Below, piece by piece: positions 27,206-36,195 of a stretch of DNA of 64,000 bases. Under the pieces are notes generated by a model. That model saw only the letters and a program-made list of their open reading frames with translations, did not search any database and was not told the DNA's origin. This DNA is from Asticcacaulis sp. AC402 (GTDB taxonomy: Bacteria > Pseudomonadota > Alphaproteobacteria > Caulobacterales > Caulobacteraceae). The stretch is taken from NCBI RefSeq assembly GCF_000495835.1, contig NZ_AWGC01000017.1:62001-126000 (forward strand), given 5' to 3'. Made by a program: the position numbers and the translations under genes. The number at the start of each line of letters is the position of its first letter. The stretch's first letter is position 1.

Positions 27206-29005
27206 ATGAAATATATCGTAAAAGTGGCCTTACCTGTTCTTTTGGCAATGGCGTGTGCTTCTACGCCTGCGCTCGCAAAAGACAAGAAACCAAACGTCTT
27301 GGTCGTTCTGTTTGATGATGTGGGTTTCTCCGGCATTGGCGCCTACGGCAGTGATGCCAGAACGCCCCGGATTGACTCGATCGCGCAGCGCGGCGCTCTA
27401 TTGTCTCGCTATTACACGTCACCTTTTTGCGGCCCGACACGGGCTATGCTGATGACCGGAAAGGACAATCACGAAGTTGGTATGGGAACGCTCGTTGAAA
27501 CGACGACGGAGCGTATGCGTGGGGCACCCGGATACTCTATGCGTTGGCATGCCAATCAGCAGACCATCGCGACCATGTTGTCTCGGGGGGGCTACCAAAC
27601 CTATGTGACGGGTAAGTGGGGTATCGGAGAGGTCGGCGCGAACCTGCCGCACAAGTTTGGCTTCCAACGTTCATACGTCATGGATGCAACGGGAGGGGGC
27701 AATTACGATGCCAAGCCTTATCTTCCGGGTTCCCATTCGGTCGAATGGTTTGAGGACGGCAAGCCCGTCAACTTGCCGGAGGACTTCTACTCCTCGCGCA
27801 CGCTTGTTGACAAAATGATTGAGTATGTGGGCGCTGGGGACCCTGATAGGCCCTTTTTCGCCTATCTCTCTCTGCAGGCGGCCCATATGCCGATCCAGGT
27901 CCCGACCGAATATGTTGACCGCTACGAGGGCGTGTTCGACAGGGGGTGGGACGTCATGCGCCAGGAGCAGTTAACGCGCGCGATTGCCCTTGGATTAGTC
28001 CCGCCTGAAACCAAACTCGCGCCTGTGCCCGAGACGCATCGCCCCTGGGATGACCTTTCGCCCAACGAGAAAGCCTATGCGGCGCGCTCGATGCAAGTGA
28101 ACGCTGGCATGATGGAGGCCGCTGATTATCACATAGGGCGGCTCCTGGACTACTTGAAAAAAAACGGACAATTGGAAAACACCATTGTTGTGGTTCTGTC
28201 AGATAACGGGGCTGAGTCTGGACAGACATCTATGGAGGGACCAGCAAACCTCGCCCTAGATGCCGTCAAAATGATCGAAAGGTTTGATACGTCCTACGAA
28301 AACCTCGGACAACGCCGCAGCGTCACGGCCGTTGGTCCAGAATGGGCTTCAGTCCTGTCTGCGCCTTTTGACCTTTATAAGTTCTACGGTAGCGAAGGCG
28401 CTTTAAGGGTTCCTTTTGTCATCGCGGGTCCGGGCATTGCCGATGTGGGCGTCAAACATGCCCCCGTGCATGTGGCTGATTTGGTTCCTACCATCCTGGA
28501 TGCGGCGGATTTGCCTTATGAGCCTGACCAATTCTATGGCAAAAGCGTGCTTCCTATGCTGTCGGGAAACTCTGATACGACATACAAAGACGATGAGAGC
28601 TTTGCGTTTGAGGTCAGCGGCAATGCAGCTCTGTATCGCGGCAAGTGGAAAATTACCCGCAATACGCCACCGAATGGCGACAGCACATGGCGCCTTTATG
28701 ACATATCTTTGGATCCAGGCGAAACAACGGATCTGTCAAATGACAATCCAGACCTGTTCAAAGACATGCTCGCTGAATATGAAACCTATGCTCAGCGTGT
28801 TGGAGTATTAGAGATTAGTGAAGATGAAAGCGCCTTTAAACTCCTAGAGAAAAATTTGATTAAAAAGTCTGTTTCTAAGTATTGGCCATATATGATGGGT
28901 TTTATATTTGCAATTGGCGGGCTAATTTTCTTTATATTCAGTTTAATAATTGCATTTCATAAAAGAAATTTATTTTCAAGAAGAGATGTAGACTCCTTAA
29001 GTTAG
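27206..29005 (+). CDS. Type I sulfatase with signal peptide and C-terminal membrane anchor
   Basis: Type I sulfatases hydrolyse sulfate esters with a formylglycine made from cysteine. The motif is FCGPTRAMLMTGKDNHEVG with the cysteine at residue 75 (C-x-P-T-R). Metal ligands are visible in VLFDDVGFSGIGAYG near residue 35 and VVLSDNGAESGQ mid-protein. A signal peptide (VKVALPVLLAMACASTPALA) leads, and residues about 555-585 (MMGFIFAIGGLIFFIFSLII) form a membrane helix followed by basic residues, so the enzyme should be held on the periplasmic face of the inner membrane. The C-terminal helix is encoded by clearly AT-rich DNA. The activating enzyme is encoded three genes downstream. Its substrate is unknown. 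Confidence 0.9.
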   Translation: MKYIVKVALPVLLAMACASTPALAKDKKPNVLVVLFDDVGFSGIGAYGSDARTPRIDSIAQRGALLSRYYTSPFCGPTRAMLMTGKDNHEVGMGTLVETTTERMRGAPGYSMRWHANQQTIATMLSRGGYQTYVTGKWGIGEVGANLPHKFGFQRSYVMDATGGGNYDAKPYLPGSHSVEWFEDGKPVNLPEDFYSSRTLVDKMIEYVGAGDPDRPFFAYLSLQAAHMPIQVPTEYVDRYEGVFDRGWDVMRQEQLTRAIALGLVPPETKLAPVPETHRPWDDLSPNEKAYAARSMQVNAGMMEAADYHIGRLLDYLKKNGQLENTIVVVLSDNGAESGQTSMEGPANLALDAVKMIERFDTSYENLGQRRSVTAVGPEWASVLSAPFDLYKFYGSEGALRVPFVIAGPGIADVGVKHAPVHVADLVPTILDAADLPYEPDQFYGKSVLPMLSGNSDTTYKDDESFAFEVSGNAALYRGKWKITRNTPPNGDSTWRLYDISLDPGETTDLSNDNPDLFKDMLAEYETYAQRVGVLEISEDESAFKLLEKNLIKKSVSKYWPYMMGFIFAIGGLIFFIFSLIIAFHKRNLFSRRDVDSLS

Positions 29006-29021
29006 ATTTTTGCGAAGATGG

Positions 29022-29876
29022 ATGACTATGATGACGAGGAGAGACATGCTTTTAATAACAGTTTTTGGTGCGGCTGCGGCTGCGACCTCGGTTTATTTTT
29101 TATTACCACGTCTTTTACAGGCCCTTGGGCTACATCGACATTATGATATTCCTCCGTTTGACCTCAAGGGAAGTCGGGCATTAATCATTTGTACAAACCA
29201 CAACCGCCTTGATCCGACAAACAGACCCACAGGTGCTTTCGGATCAGAATTCACCGTTCCCTACTACGCCTTTATCAATGCGGGTATGGATGTAGACATG
29301 GCCTCTCCCAGGGGCGGCCAAATCCCAATCCAGCCTGAATCTTGGGTATGGCCTCTGATTTGTGACGATGATCGACGCTTCAAGGCTGATAACGATGCCA
29401 TGCAAAAGTTCAACAATTCCAAAAATATAGCTGAAATGAACCCCGACGACTATGACGTCATCTTTATGGCAGGGGGGTGGGGGGCGGCCTATGACCTGAT
29501 GCAAAGTGATGACCTGGCCGATTTTGTCACTCGGGCCAACGCTCAAGGCAAAATACTCGGCTCGGTGTGCCATGGAGCCCTTGGTCTTTGCAGTGCAAAG
29601 GGCACTGATGGTGAACTTCTGGTCAAGGGGCGGCGAGTTACGGGCGTGACTAATAATCAGATTAATACGTTCGGCATCGCCATTACACCGAAGCACCCGG
29701 AAGAGGAGCTGCGAAAAGCAGGTGCAGTATTTGAGTGCAAGCATGGCTGGCTCGATCCATTCATGACGCATACCTCTGTAGATGGAAATTTAATCACAGG
29801 CCAAAATCAAAATAGTGGCTATGAAACAGCTCACCGGATACTCGAAAAGATTAGAAATGATAAAAAAATGACGTAG
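29022..29876 (+). CDS. Membrane-anchored DJ-1/PfpI (type 1 glutamine amidotransferase-like) protein
   Basis: An N-terminal segment with a twin arginine (TRRDMLLITVFGAAAAATSV) is a Tat signal or membrane anchor. The rest is a DJ-1/PfpI/Hsp31 domain: GAFGSEFTVPYYAFINAG, the DYDVIFMAGGWGAAYD strand, and the nucleophile elbow GSVCHGALGL with Cys near residue 183 and its His. Relatives act as glyoxalases, chaperones or deglycases; an exported version is uncommon. It starts 16 bases after the sulfatase, so they share a transcript. ATGs at 29028 and 29031 are alternative starts. Confidence 0.8.
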   Translation: MTMMTRRDMLLITVFGAAAAATSVYFLLPRLLQALGLHRHYDIPPFDLKGSRALIICTNHNRLDPTNRPTGAFGSEFTVPYYAFINAGMDVDMASPRGGQIPIQPESWVWPLICDDDRRFKADNDAMQKFNNSKNIAEMNPDDYDVIFMAGGWGAAYDLMQSDDLADFVTRANAQGKILGSVCHGALGLCSAKGTDGELLVKGRRVTGVTNNQINTFGIAITPKHPEEELRKAGAVFECKHGWLDPFMTHTSVDGNLITGQNQNSGYETAHRILEKIRNDKKMT

Positions 29877-29902
29877 CGGTCATCAAGGCTCGATGGTCAG
29901 AC

Positions 29903-30409
29903 ATGTACATACGATTCAATATGCGTCCGAATTGGCAAGTCATAGACTCTGCGGCTGTCGGCATAATCTATGGCTCTATCATTGTATTGAGCCTGCTGAT
30001 GGCTATTGGCGACAGGGCGCAGATTACACTACGGCCGGCTGTCGTTCTGTTTGGCACAATGCTTGCGGTGACGCTGGCGCGCGCCTTTTCTGAAGTTTTA
30101 GCGAATGCCATCCGCACGGGCGATCGGATTCTAACTTTCAGCGCAATGAAAATGGCCTGGGCACAATCTCTCCCCTCTCTTATCGTTGCAACGCCTCCCA
30201 CACTTCTGATTTTGGTTTTCGGACTTGGCCTGTACAAATACAGCTATGCTGTATTCAGCGCACAAGTGTACTGTATTGCTATTCTCATTATTATTGGGGC
30301 ACGGGCGGGGTGGGCCATCAGGCCAAGATCATGGATGCCCCTTGCTGGCGCAACTTTTGTGGGAAGCATTGGTGCTGCATTGGCTTTACTTAAGTATACA
30401 ATCCATTGA
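29903..30409 (+). CDS. Hypothetical integral membrane protein (four to five helices)
   Basis: The 168-residue protein is almost entirely hydrophobic helices: VGIIYGSIIVLSLLMAIG, VVLFGTMLAVTLARAFSE, SLIVATPPTLLILVFGLG, FSAQVYCIAILIIIGARAG and a last helix near LAGATFVGSIGAALALLK. I recognise no family. It lies between the DJ-1 protein and the formylglycine-generating enzyme with gaps of 26 and 10 bases, so it is part of the same unit. Confidence 0.7.
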   Translation: MYIRFNMRPNWQVIDSAAVGIIYGSIIVLSLLMAIGDRAQITLRPAVVLFGTMLAVTLARAFSEVLANAIRTGDRILTFSAMKMAWAQSLPSLIVATPPTLLILVFGLGLYKYSYAVFSAQVYCIAILIIIGARAGWAIRPRSWMPLAGATFVGSIGAALALLKYTIH

Positions 30410-30419
30410 GGCACCTGGT

Positions 30420-31355
30420 ATGAAAATGGGATTTTTGAATCTTCTTAGCCGGACGCCCTACGCTCTTATGGTTGTGGTTTTTATTGCCGGGACCATTACA
30501 ACATTGTTTGGGATCATGCTTTGGGGAGGGGCGCAGAGAAGCTTGGATGCTAAATCCTGTCAACTTCGACAAAGTGCTTTGGGTCAATTCATCAACATTC
30601 CAGGCGGCGGCTTCATCATGGGGGCGGAGCCGCTCTATGCCGAAGAAGGGCCTCCGCGTCGGATATTTGTCTCACCTTTTCGCCTTCAAGCGCACGAAGT
30701 AACCAATAGCCAATTCGCAGAATTCGTCAAAGCCACTGGTTACGTCACAGAAGCCGAACGCAATGGTGGGTCAGCCCTTTTTCAAACGACCTCTAAACCG
30801 CAAAACCTGATGTCGTGGTGGCGGATAGACTCCAAGACGAACTGGAAATCGCCCGAGGGCGCCGGCTCCACACTGGACGGCCGTTCACTCCACCCCGTCG
30901 TTCACGTCAGTCTAAATGATGCACGCGAATATGCCAAATGGGCTGGTGGACGTCTTCCAACCGAGGTCGAGTGGGAATATGCTGCCAGTATCGGTTTGTT
31001 TGATCCTGGCGATCCGAAATCGGGGCTGGTGGACCGGTATGGGAGGGCACGCGCAAACATATGGACGGGTCTCTTTCCGTTGGAGGACACCGGCGAGGAC
31101 GGATTTGCCGGAATTGCGCCCGTCGGCTGCTTTGAGCCTGCACTGACCGGTGCCTATGACCTGATCGGCAATGTTTGGGAGTGGACCGAGAGCCCGTTTG
31201 CCAGCGGCGTGCCGCGTTTCACCATCAAAGGTGGCTCCTTTCTTTGTAGTGATAACTATTGTCGCCGATACCGAGTGGCCGCACGTGATAGCGTCGAACC
31301 GAATTTCAGCACCTCACATGTCGGATTTCGTATAGTCTTGGAAGGTCCGAAATGA
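30420..31355 (+). CDS. Formylglycine-generating enzyme (sulfatase-activating), membrane-anchored
   Basis: Aerobic formylglycine-generating enzymes oxidise the sulfatase active-site cysteine with copper and oxygen. The FGE fold is clear: IPGGGFIMGAE, QAHEVTNSQFAEFVKATGY, GGRLPTEVEWEYAA, GNVWEWTESPFA and the C-terminal GFRIVL. Both copper/substrate cysteines are present in GGSFLCSDNYCRRYR, at residues 276 and 281. A hydrophobic helix at residues 14-38 (YALMVVVFIAGTITTLFGIM) precedes the domain, so the catalytic part should face the periplasm, where the exported sulfatase is anchored. The ATG at 30420 is chosen over an upstream frame that lies inside the previous gene; GAGG precedes it. Confidence 0.9.
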   Translation: MKMGFLNLLSRTPYALMVVVFIAGTITTLFGIMLWGGAQRSLDAKSCQLRQSALGQFINIPGGGFIMGAEPLYAEEGPPRRIFVSPFRLQAHEVTNSQFAEFVKATGYVTEAERNGGSALFQTTSKPQNLMSWWRIDSKTNWKSPEGAGSTLDGRSLHPVVHVSLNDAREYAKWAGGRLPTEVEWEYAASIGLFDPGDPKSGLVDRYGRARANIWTGLFPLEDTGEDGFAGIAPVGCFEPALTGAYDLIGNVWEWTESPFASGVPRFTIKGGSFLCSDNYCRRYRVAARDSVEPNFSTSHVGFRIVLEGPK

Positions 31356-31559
31356 CAATAAAGCGACAAAGAGCCAAGCGCACTTCATGTTAAAACTTGA
31401 GCAAGACGAATAAGCTTGGCGTTGGTCAGAAGTGAATGATCTTTGGCCTGAGTTGAGCTGTCCGTTGGGTTTGGTCCTCTGGTACTAATTTGACTGCGAA
31501 GCCGCAGCAATGGGTTGAGCCTTGCGTGATGTGAGGTAAAGCGGCCGGGAGCATAGAAA

Positions 31560-32312
31560 ATGTCACTAAATTGGGTGCCGACATTAGCCGCTATCGCCTT
31601 GATCATGCCGGGAGCAGCTGCCGCGCAAAGCCAATGGGATTACACAGCCACGTTGTACGGATGGTTTCCGGGGGTGTCATCGGAGATTGTGACGCCCGTC
31701 GGGGTTGTTGAAGGCGAGGCGGAGTTTGAAGAGATACTCGAGACTCTGGATATCGCTTTTCTTGGCGCATTCGAAGCCCGCAAGGATCGCCTGTCGCTTA
31801 TTGGTGACGTACAATATTTCGATATCGGTGTTGAAACGGAGCCACCTGTAGGATTGCCGTACAGTGAAGCCGAGATAGACTCAAAGCTGGCCCTGGCCAG
31901 TGCCTATGCCACCTATGCTGTGGTTGACACTGAAGATTTGCGGCTCGATGTCGGGGGTGGATTGCGTTACCTCGATCTGTCGATTGATACGCACCTCGCG
32001 GGACAAGGCAGCACGCCAGATGCCACTTTCAATAACGAAGGGGGATGGGCCGATGTTCTCGTCGCGGCGAGGATAACAAAAGCCTTCAACGACAACTGGT
32101 ACGGCGTTGCCTATGCCGATGTCGGAGGTTTCGGGCTCGGAGACTCGTCCGATTTGACATGGCAGGTCGCCGGAAGCCTCGGCTATCGTTTTGATGACCG
32201 ATGGTCAATGATTGGTGGCTACCGTCACATGTCAATTGAAAGAGTCTTTGGCAACGCAGATGTAAAATCTGAAGTGTCGGGCCCATTCCTGGGTTTGCAG
32301 GCGAAGTTCTAG
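31560..32312 (+). CDS. Predicted small outer-membrane beta-barrel protein
   Basis: A signal peptide (TLAAIALIMPGAAAAQS) is followed by alternating hydrophobic/polar strands and an aromatic/aliphatic end (GPFLGLQAKF) typical of outer-membrane barrels of eight to ten strands. The sequence (WDYTATLYGWFPGVSSE, GLRYLDLSIDTHL, GSLGYRFDDRWSMIGGYRHM) resembles barrel proteins annotated only as hypothetical. It is 204 bases after the activating enzyme; I see no convincing gene in that gap. It may be a channel or surface protein for the substrate of the island, which is a guess from position. Confidence 0.65.
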   Translation: MSLNWVPTLAAIALIMPGAAAAQSQWDYTATLYGWFPGVSSEIVTPVGVVEGEAEFEEILETLDIAFLGAFEARKDRLSLIGDVQYFDIGVETEPPVGLPYSEAEIDSKLALASAYATYAVVDTEDLRLDVGGGLRYLDLSIDTHLAGQGSTPDATFNNEGGWADVLVAARITKAFNDNWYGVAYADVGGFGLGDSSDLTWQVAGSLGYRFDDRWSMIGGYRHMSIERVFGNADVKSEVSGPFLGLQAKF

Positions 32313-32442
32313 AACTCGCTCCATGAAGTGTGACGCTTTGCGCAGGCGTCTAGGGCAACGCTACCAGAAGCCTTTAAAAGCAAAGAGTTAGAGCGTCTAT
32401 CTGGTGCGAGCCTATCGAATAGCGCGCCCGTGTCGCCTGGCT

Positions 32443-32562
32443 AGAGCGCAATCCGATAAAGTGTGACGCACCCGCACGGGCGCTCCCGTTTTCGGATAAA
32501 TTGCGCGACAAAACAAAAACTTAGAGCGAGATGGTGATTCTACCTAAAGCCATCTCGCTCTA
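32443..32562. repeat. Dispersed 83-bp repeat plus hairpin, copy A
   Basis: Bases 32443-32525 match the complement of 52268-52349 nearly base for base, including CGCACGGGCGCTCCCGTTTT and ATTGCGCGACAAAACAAAAA. Directly after it, TAGAGCGAGATGG (32522-32534) and CCATCTCGCTCTA (32550-32562) form a perfect 13-bp stem with a 15-base loop. It sits in the gap between the barrel protein and the next gene and could end transcription there. AGAGC-ATCCGAT elements of this kind are known as intergenic repeats of alphaproteobacteria. Confidence 0.75.
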
Positions 32563-32575
32563 GCGAGGGATCAAG

Positions 32576-32983
32576 ATGGACAGGATCATAAAACTCACTG
32601 GCGCTATCTTTGCCTCAGGCTTTGTGTTGGTGGGCCTGGCATGGTTAATCGCGCCACAACTTGCTGCGCAAAGTTTTCGCATGGACTTGATGATGGGAAC
32701 CGGGCTCAGCACGCAAATTGCCGACCTTGCCTCATTCTTTTTAACCTTGGGCGCAACCGCGCTGATCGGGTTGATATCTGGGGCGAGGCCCTGGGTTTTG
32801 GCGGCGATCCTCTTGCTGGTATTTGCCATGGTCGGTCGCGTTACGGCCTATCTCGCACATAACGCCGATCTCCCTGTTGATATGGTTCTGGTCGAAGCCA
32901 CTGCAACAAGTGTCTTCGCGCTAAACCACTGGCGTATGAGCCGCTCGAATACGAATTCAGCTGGCTCTAGTACCAAATTTTAG
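32576..32983 (+). CDS. Small integral membrane protein, DUF4345-like
   Basis: The 135-residue protein has four predicted helices (LTGAIFASGFVLVGLAWLI, DLASFFLTLGATALIGLIS, WVLAAILLLVFAMVGRVTA, and a weaker last one) and a polar tail. Layout and length resemble DUF4345 membrane proteins, whose function is unknown. It begins 13 bases after the hairpin of the dispersed repeat, so it probably starts a new transcript. Confidence 0.6.
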   Translation: MDRIIKLTGAIFASGFVLVGLAWLIAPQLAAQSFRMDLMMGTGLSTQIADLASFFLTLGATALIGLISGARPWVLAAILLLVFAMVGRVTAYLAHNADLPVDMVLVEATATSVFALNHWRMSRSNTNSAGSSTKF

Positions 32984-33015
32984 ATTACCTCGATTAGAAA
33001 AAGGCTGTAATTCAA

Positions 33016-33372
33016 ATGAAATTGCTTCCGTTACTGCTTATCGCTTCACTAGCAGGCTGTGCGACGGCCAGCCATGACGAGCGGGCATTGCTGCTGGCCC
33101 AAAACATAGACTGTGCCAAAGCCGATGAACAGATCACCGCGCTCAAAGCTGCCATGCCGTCTCGCGGCGAACGGGCAAAGTCGGTCCTGCAAACGGCAAC
33201 GCCTATCGGAGCTGTCGTAGGGGCGGCTAAGGGGGCTTACAAAGACAATGCGCAAATCTTGTCGGGTCGAACGCAATCTGAGCTTGAGGCCCGAATAACG
33301 GATATTGAAATCCAGTGTCAGACGAAAGACGCTATTCAGACCTCCCAAAACGCTGAAGGGCTGCCATCATGA
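33016..33372 (+). CDS. Small hypothetical lipoprotein
   Basis: MKLLPLLLIASLAGCATASH carries a textbook lipobox (LAGC). The mature part of about 100 residues is helical with a Gly/Ala-rich stretch (IGAVVGAAKGAY) that could be a short membrane-associated hairpin, and two further cysteines. No family is recognised. Its stop overlaps the start of the downstream hydrolase (ATGA), so the two are translationally coupled and probably work together. Confidence 0.7.
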   Translation: MKLLPLLLIASLAGCATASHDERALLLAQNIDCAKADEQITALKAAMPSRGERAKSVLQTATPIGAVVGAAKGAYKDNAQILSGRTQSELEARITDIEIQCQTKDAIQTSQNAEGLPS

Positions 33373-34502
33373 TCGCTATGCCATCACGGTTACAACGCGC
33401 ACTACCGGCAATCGTGATTACGGGCGCACTTCTCCTAGGGGGCTGTGCTGCACGCACGCCATCATTGTTAATGCCTATTGGAACGGCCCCCGAAGGTGCA
33501 AAGACGGTCGATATTCTGGCGATTTCGACACGGCAGCCTTCTGATTTGCCGGGCCAAATCTACACAGGTGAGCGCAGCCCCGGAATATCTGGCAGAATTA
33601 TTCAGGTTTCAGTTCCACCTGCACACCAGCCCGGCAGGTTGGAATGGCCCTCTGACAGCAAGTCGGATCCGCAAAAGGAATTCGCGGCCGTAAGCGTCAA
33701 GCCGGCTACACCAGAAGAAGCGTGGGCGTGGTTTGGTCGTCAAGAGACAGATGGACGCTTGTTGATCTTTGTTCACGGCTACAACACCCAGTTTGCTGAT
33801 GCAGTATTCCGTCTGGCCCAAATTTCCGAAGACCTGCCCGTTGTCGCGGCTCCAGTGCTGTTCTCCTGGCCATCCGGCGGAGAGCTAATGGGATATCTTT
33901 ATGACCGGGAAAGCGCGACCTACTCCCGTGATGCATTGGAAATGGTTCTTACTGAGGCGATCGAGAGTGACAAGGTTTCTCAAATAACCATTTTGGCCCA
34001 CTCCATGGGCAGTTATGTGACAATGGAGACGCTGCGCCAGATGAGTATCCGACATGGTCGCGTCTCGGCAAAGGTATCGGACGTGATTCTCGCCGCACCG
34101 GATCTGGATCTGGATGTTTTCGAGCAGCAATTTACCAGCCTTGGACAGGAAAGACCGTATTTTACGTTTATCGTATCGGCAGATGATCGCGCTCTGAGGC
34201 TGTCAAAAATGCTTGCCCGCGGTGAGCAGCGGCTTGGGGCCCTAGATCCCTCTCAGGAGCCCTACAAATCAAGGATCCAGGCAACTCCGGGCATCCGTGT
34301 TATTGACCTCTCAAAGGTCTCCGGCGGCGGCGGAGCGCGTCATTCAAAGTTCGCAGAAAGTGAAGAAATGCTTCAGTTTGCGAACCAGACCCTGAAAGAT
34401 GATGCCGTCGCGAAATCTGAACGAACATCTGTCGGAGAATTGGCTGGGGCCGTTATTGTGACGCTCGGCATGGGGGTCGCCAAGCTCTCTGAGAAGGAAT
34501 AG
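33369..34502 (+). CDS. Lipoprotein alpha/beta hydrolase (DUF900 family)
   Basis: After a lipoprotein signal (AIVITGALLLGGC) comes a DUF900-type hydrolase. LLIFVHGYNTQFADAVFR holds the oxyanion HG motif, ITILAHSMGSYVTMETLRQM has the serine nucleophile (H-S-M-G), and DVILAAPDLDLDVFEQQF and ARHSKFAESEEM place the acid and histidine. The natural substrate of DUF900 proteins is unknown. It is coupled by an ATGA overlap with the small lipoprotein ahead of it. A second in-frame ATG at 33378 would also keep the signal. Confidence 0.8.
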   Translation: MIAMPSRLQRALPAIVITGALLLGGCAARTPSLLMPIGTAPEGAKTVDILAISTRQPSDLPGQIYTGERSPGISGRIIQVSVPPAHQPGRLEWPSDSKSDPQKEFAAVSVKPATPEEAWAWFGRQETDGRLLIFVHGYNTQFADAVFRLAQISEDLPVVAAPVLFSWPSGGELMGYLYDRESATYSRDALEMVLTEAIESDKVSQITILAHSMGSYVTMETLRQMSIRHGRVSAKVSDVILAAPDLDLDVFEQQFTSLGQERPYFTFIVSADDRALRLSKMLARGEQRLGALDPSQEPYKSRIQATPGIRVIDLSKVSGGGGARHSKFAESEEMLQFANQTLKDDAVAKSERTSVGELAGAVIVTLGMGVAKLSEKE

Positions 34503-34685
34503 TTGTCGGCGCGAGGGGACAAAGCTTGAGTCACATTAATTGATGGGACTTGTCGTTAGCTGAAGTGCTCCCCATACGCTGCCCCTGAAACTCGATATCG
34601 TTACATTGGGCTTGCCGTCATCCCTATCTCCTTGCGCGATGTCGCAGTATCTGACTATCTTCCCGCAAAATCCCGGGAGAAACAC

Positions 34686-36194
34686 ATGGCAAGTCGTGGC
34701 TCCAGTACAAGCGTAATCGCAGCCATCTGGACCGGTGGCCCCGGCAACGATAGCTATGTCGGTGGGGGCAGCGGCGATACGATCGAAGGCCGCGAGGGCG
34801 ATGACCTGCTCGACGGGGGCGGCGGGCAGGATTCCATCGCAGGCGAAGGCGGCAACGACCAGATCTATGGCGAGACCGGCAGCGACACGTTAAATGGCGG
34901 CGAAGGCGACGACATGGTGTGGGGCGGGACAGGCCACGACGTGCTGAATGGTGGCTTCGGTGACGACAGCCTGACCGGCGGGACAGGCAATGATACCTAT
35001 GTCGTCAATGCTGTCGGTGATGTGATCGACGAACAGAGCGGCCAGGGTACGGATGTCGTCCAGGCTTCCATCACCTTTTCGCTGGCGGGCACTCATCTCG
35101 AACACCTGGTTCTGATCGGCATCGCCAACATCAACGGGACCGGCAGCGCCTCGGCCAACAGCCTGACTGGCAATAACAGTTCCAATCTTCTTGACGGCGG
35201 TGACGGCAGCGACACCATGATGGGCGCCGCCGGTTGGGATACCTATATCGTCAATTCCGCGTCCGACATTGTCATCGAGGTAGTTGGTCAGGGCGATGAC
35301 CTGGTCCGGGCAGGTGTGAGCTACACGCTCAGCGACCATGTCGAACGGATGACCCTGACCGGAACGGGCGATATCAATGCCACCGGCAATAGCTCGCACA
35401 ACCAGTTGATCGGCAACAGCGGCAATAATGTGCTGGATGGAGCCACCGGCGGCGACTACATGACCGGCGGACTGGGCAACGACACCTACTACATCGATGA
35501 AACCGGTGACAGGATCTTCGAACTGGCCGGTGAGGGGACGGACCTGGCCTATGCGTCGGTCAGCTATGTGCTGGTCGGGACGGTGGTCGAGAACCTGATC
35601 CTGACGGGGACGGCGGACCTGAATGCGACCGGCAATGGCGTCGGCAACAGGCTGACCGGCAATTCCGGAAATAATGTGCTGGACGGGCTGGTGGGTAACG
35701 ACACGTTGACCGGTGGGCTGGGGGATGACACCTATTATGTTCAGAGCTCTGGCGACAAGGTGGTCGAGGCGAGTGGAGAGGGCTATGACGTGGTGTATGC
35801 GTCGGCGACCTACACCCTGACCGGGCGCCATGCCGAGGAGCTGTGGCTGACGGGTTCGGCGGACATCGACGCGTCGGGCAATGGGGTGAGCAATGTCCTG
35901 GTCGGCAATGGCGGCGCCAATGTGTTGAACGGTCTGGGCGGGAATGACACCCTGACCGGCGGGCTGGGCGCAGACTCTTTTCTGTTCGGGGTGGCAAGCC
36001 GGGCGGATACGGTGACCGACTTCAGCGCGGTTGAAGGGGATATGATCGACGTCAACGCCTATACCAATGGTGTGGCCAACGAAGGTTTGGTGACTCAGGT
36101 GGGGCTGAATGTGGTCATCGACTTCGGCAGCGGGAATGTCGTGACAGTGCTAAATGCGGCCCAGGTGGATGTGCTCAGTCATATCGTGTGGTAG
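34686..36194 (+). CDS. RTX calcium-binding repeat protein
   Basis: The whole 502-residue protein is RTX nonapeptide and linker sequence with no catalytic domain visible. It opens with GGPGNDSYVGGGSGD-type repeats, then about four units of some 83 residues, each with a GNDTYYV strand, a VENLILTGTADLNATGN segment and a NNVLDGLVGNDTLTGG calcium loop. The C-terminus (DTVTDFSAVEGDMIDVNAY) is the usual end of such proteins and probably the type I secretion signal. No secretion genes are nearby. The ATG at 34686 has GGGAGAA upstream; 18 extra residues in the longer frame look non-coding. It could be a surface-layer, adhesion or biofilm protein. Confidence 0.85.
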   Translation: MASRGSSTSVIAAIWTGGPGNDSYVGGGSGDTIEGREGDDLLDGGGGQDSIAGEGGNDQIYGETGSDTLNGGEGDDMVWGGTGHDVLNGGFGDDSLTGGTGNDTYVVNAVGDVIDEQSGQGTDVVQASITFSLAGTHLEHLVLIGIANINGTGSASANSLTGNNSSNLLDGGDGSDTMMGAAGWDTYIVNSASDIVIEVVGQGDDLVRAGVSYTLSDHVERMTLTGTGDINATGNSSHNQLIGNSGNNVLDGATGGDYMTGGLGNDTYYIDETGDRIFELAGEGTDLAYASVSYVLVGTVVENLILTGTADLNATGNGVGNRLTGNSGNNVLDGLVGNDTLTGGLGDDTYYVQSSGDKVVEASGEGYDVVYASATYTLTGRHAEELWLTGSADIDASGNGVSNVLVGNGGANVLNGLGGNDTLTGGLGADSFLFGVASRADTVTDFSAVEGDMIDVNAYTNGVANEGLVTQVGLNVVIDFGSGNVVTVLNAAQVDVLSHIVW

Positions 36195-36195
36195 G

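Noticed and set aside
31385-31606. A 73-residue minus-strand frame between the FGE and barrel genes
   Set aside because: It overlaps the start of the barrel protein, has no hydrophobic or conserved pattern and no convincing ribosome site.
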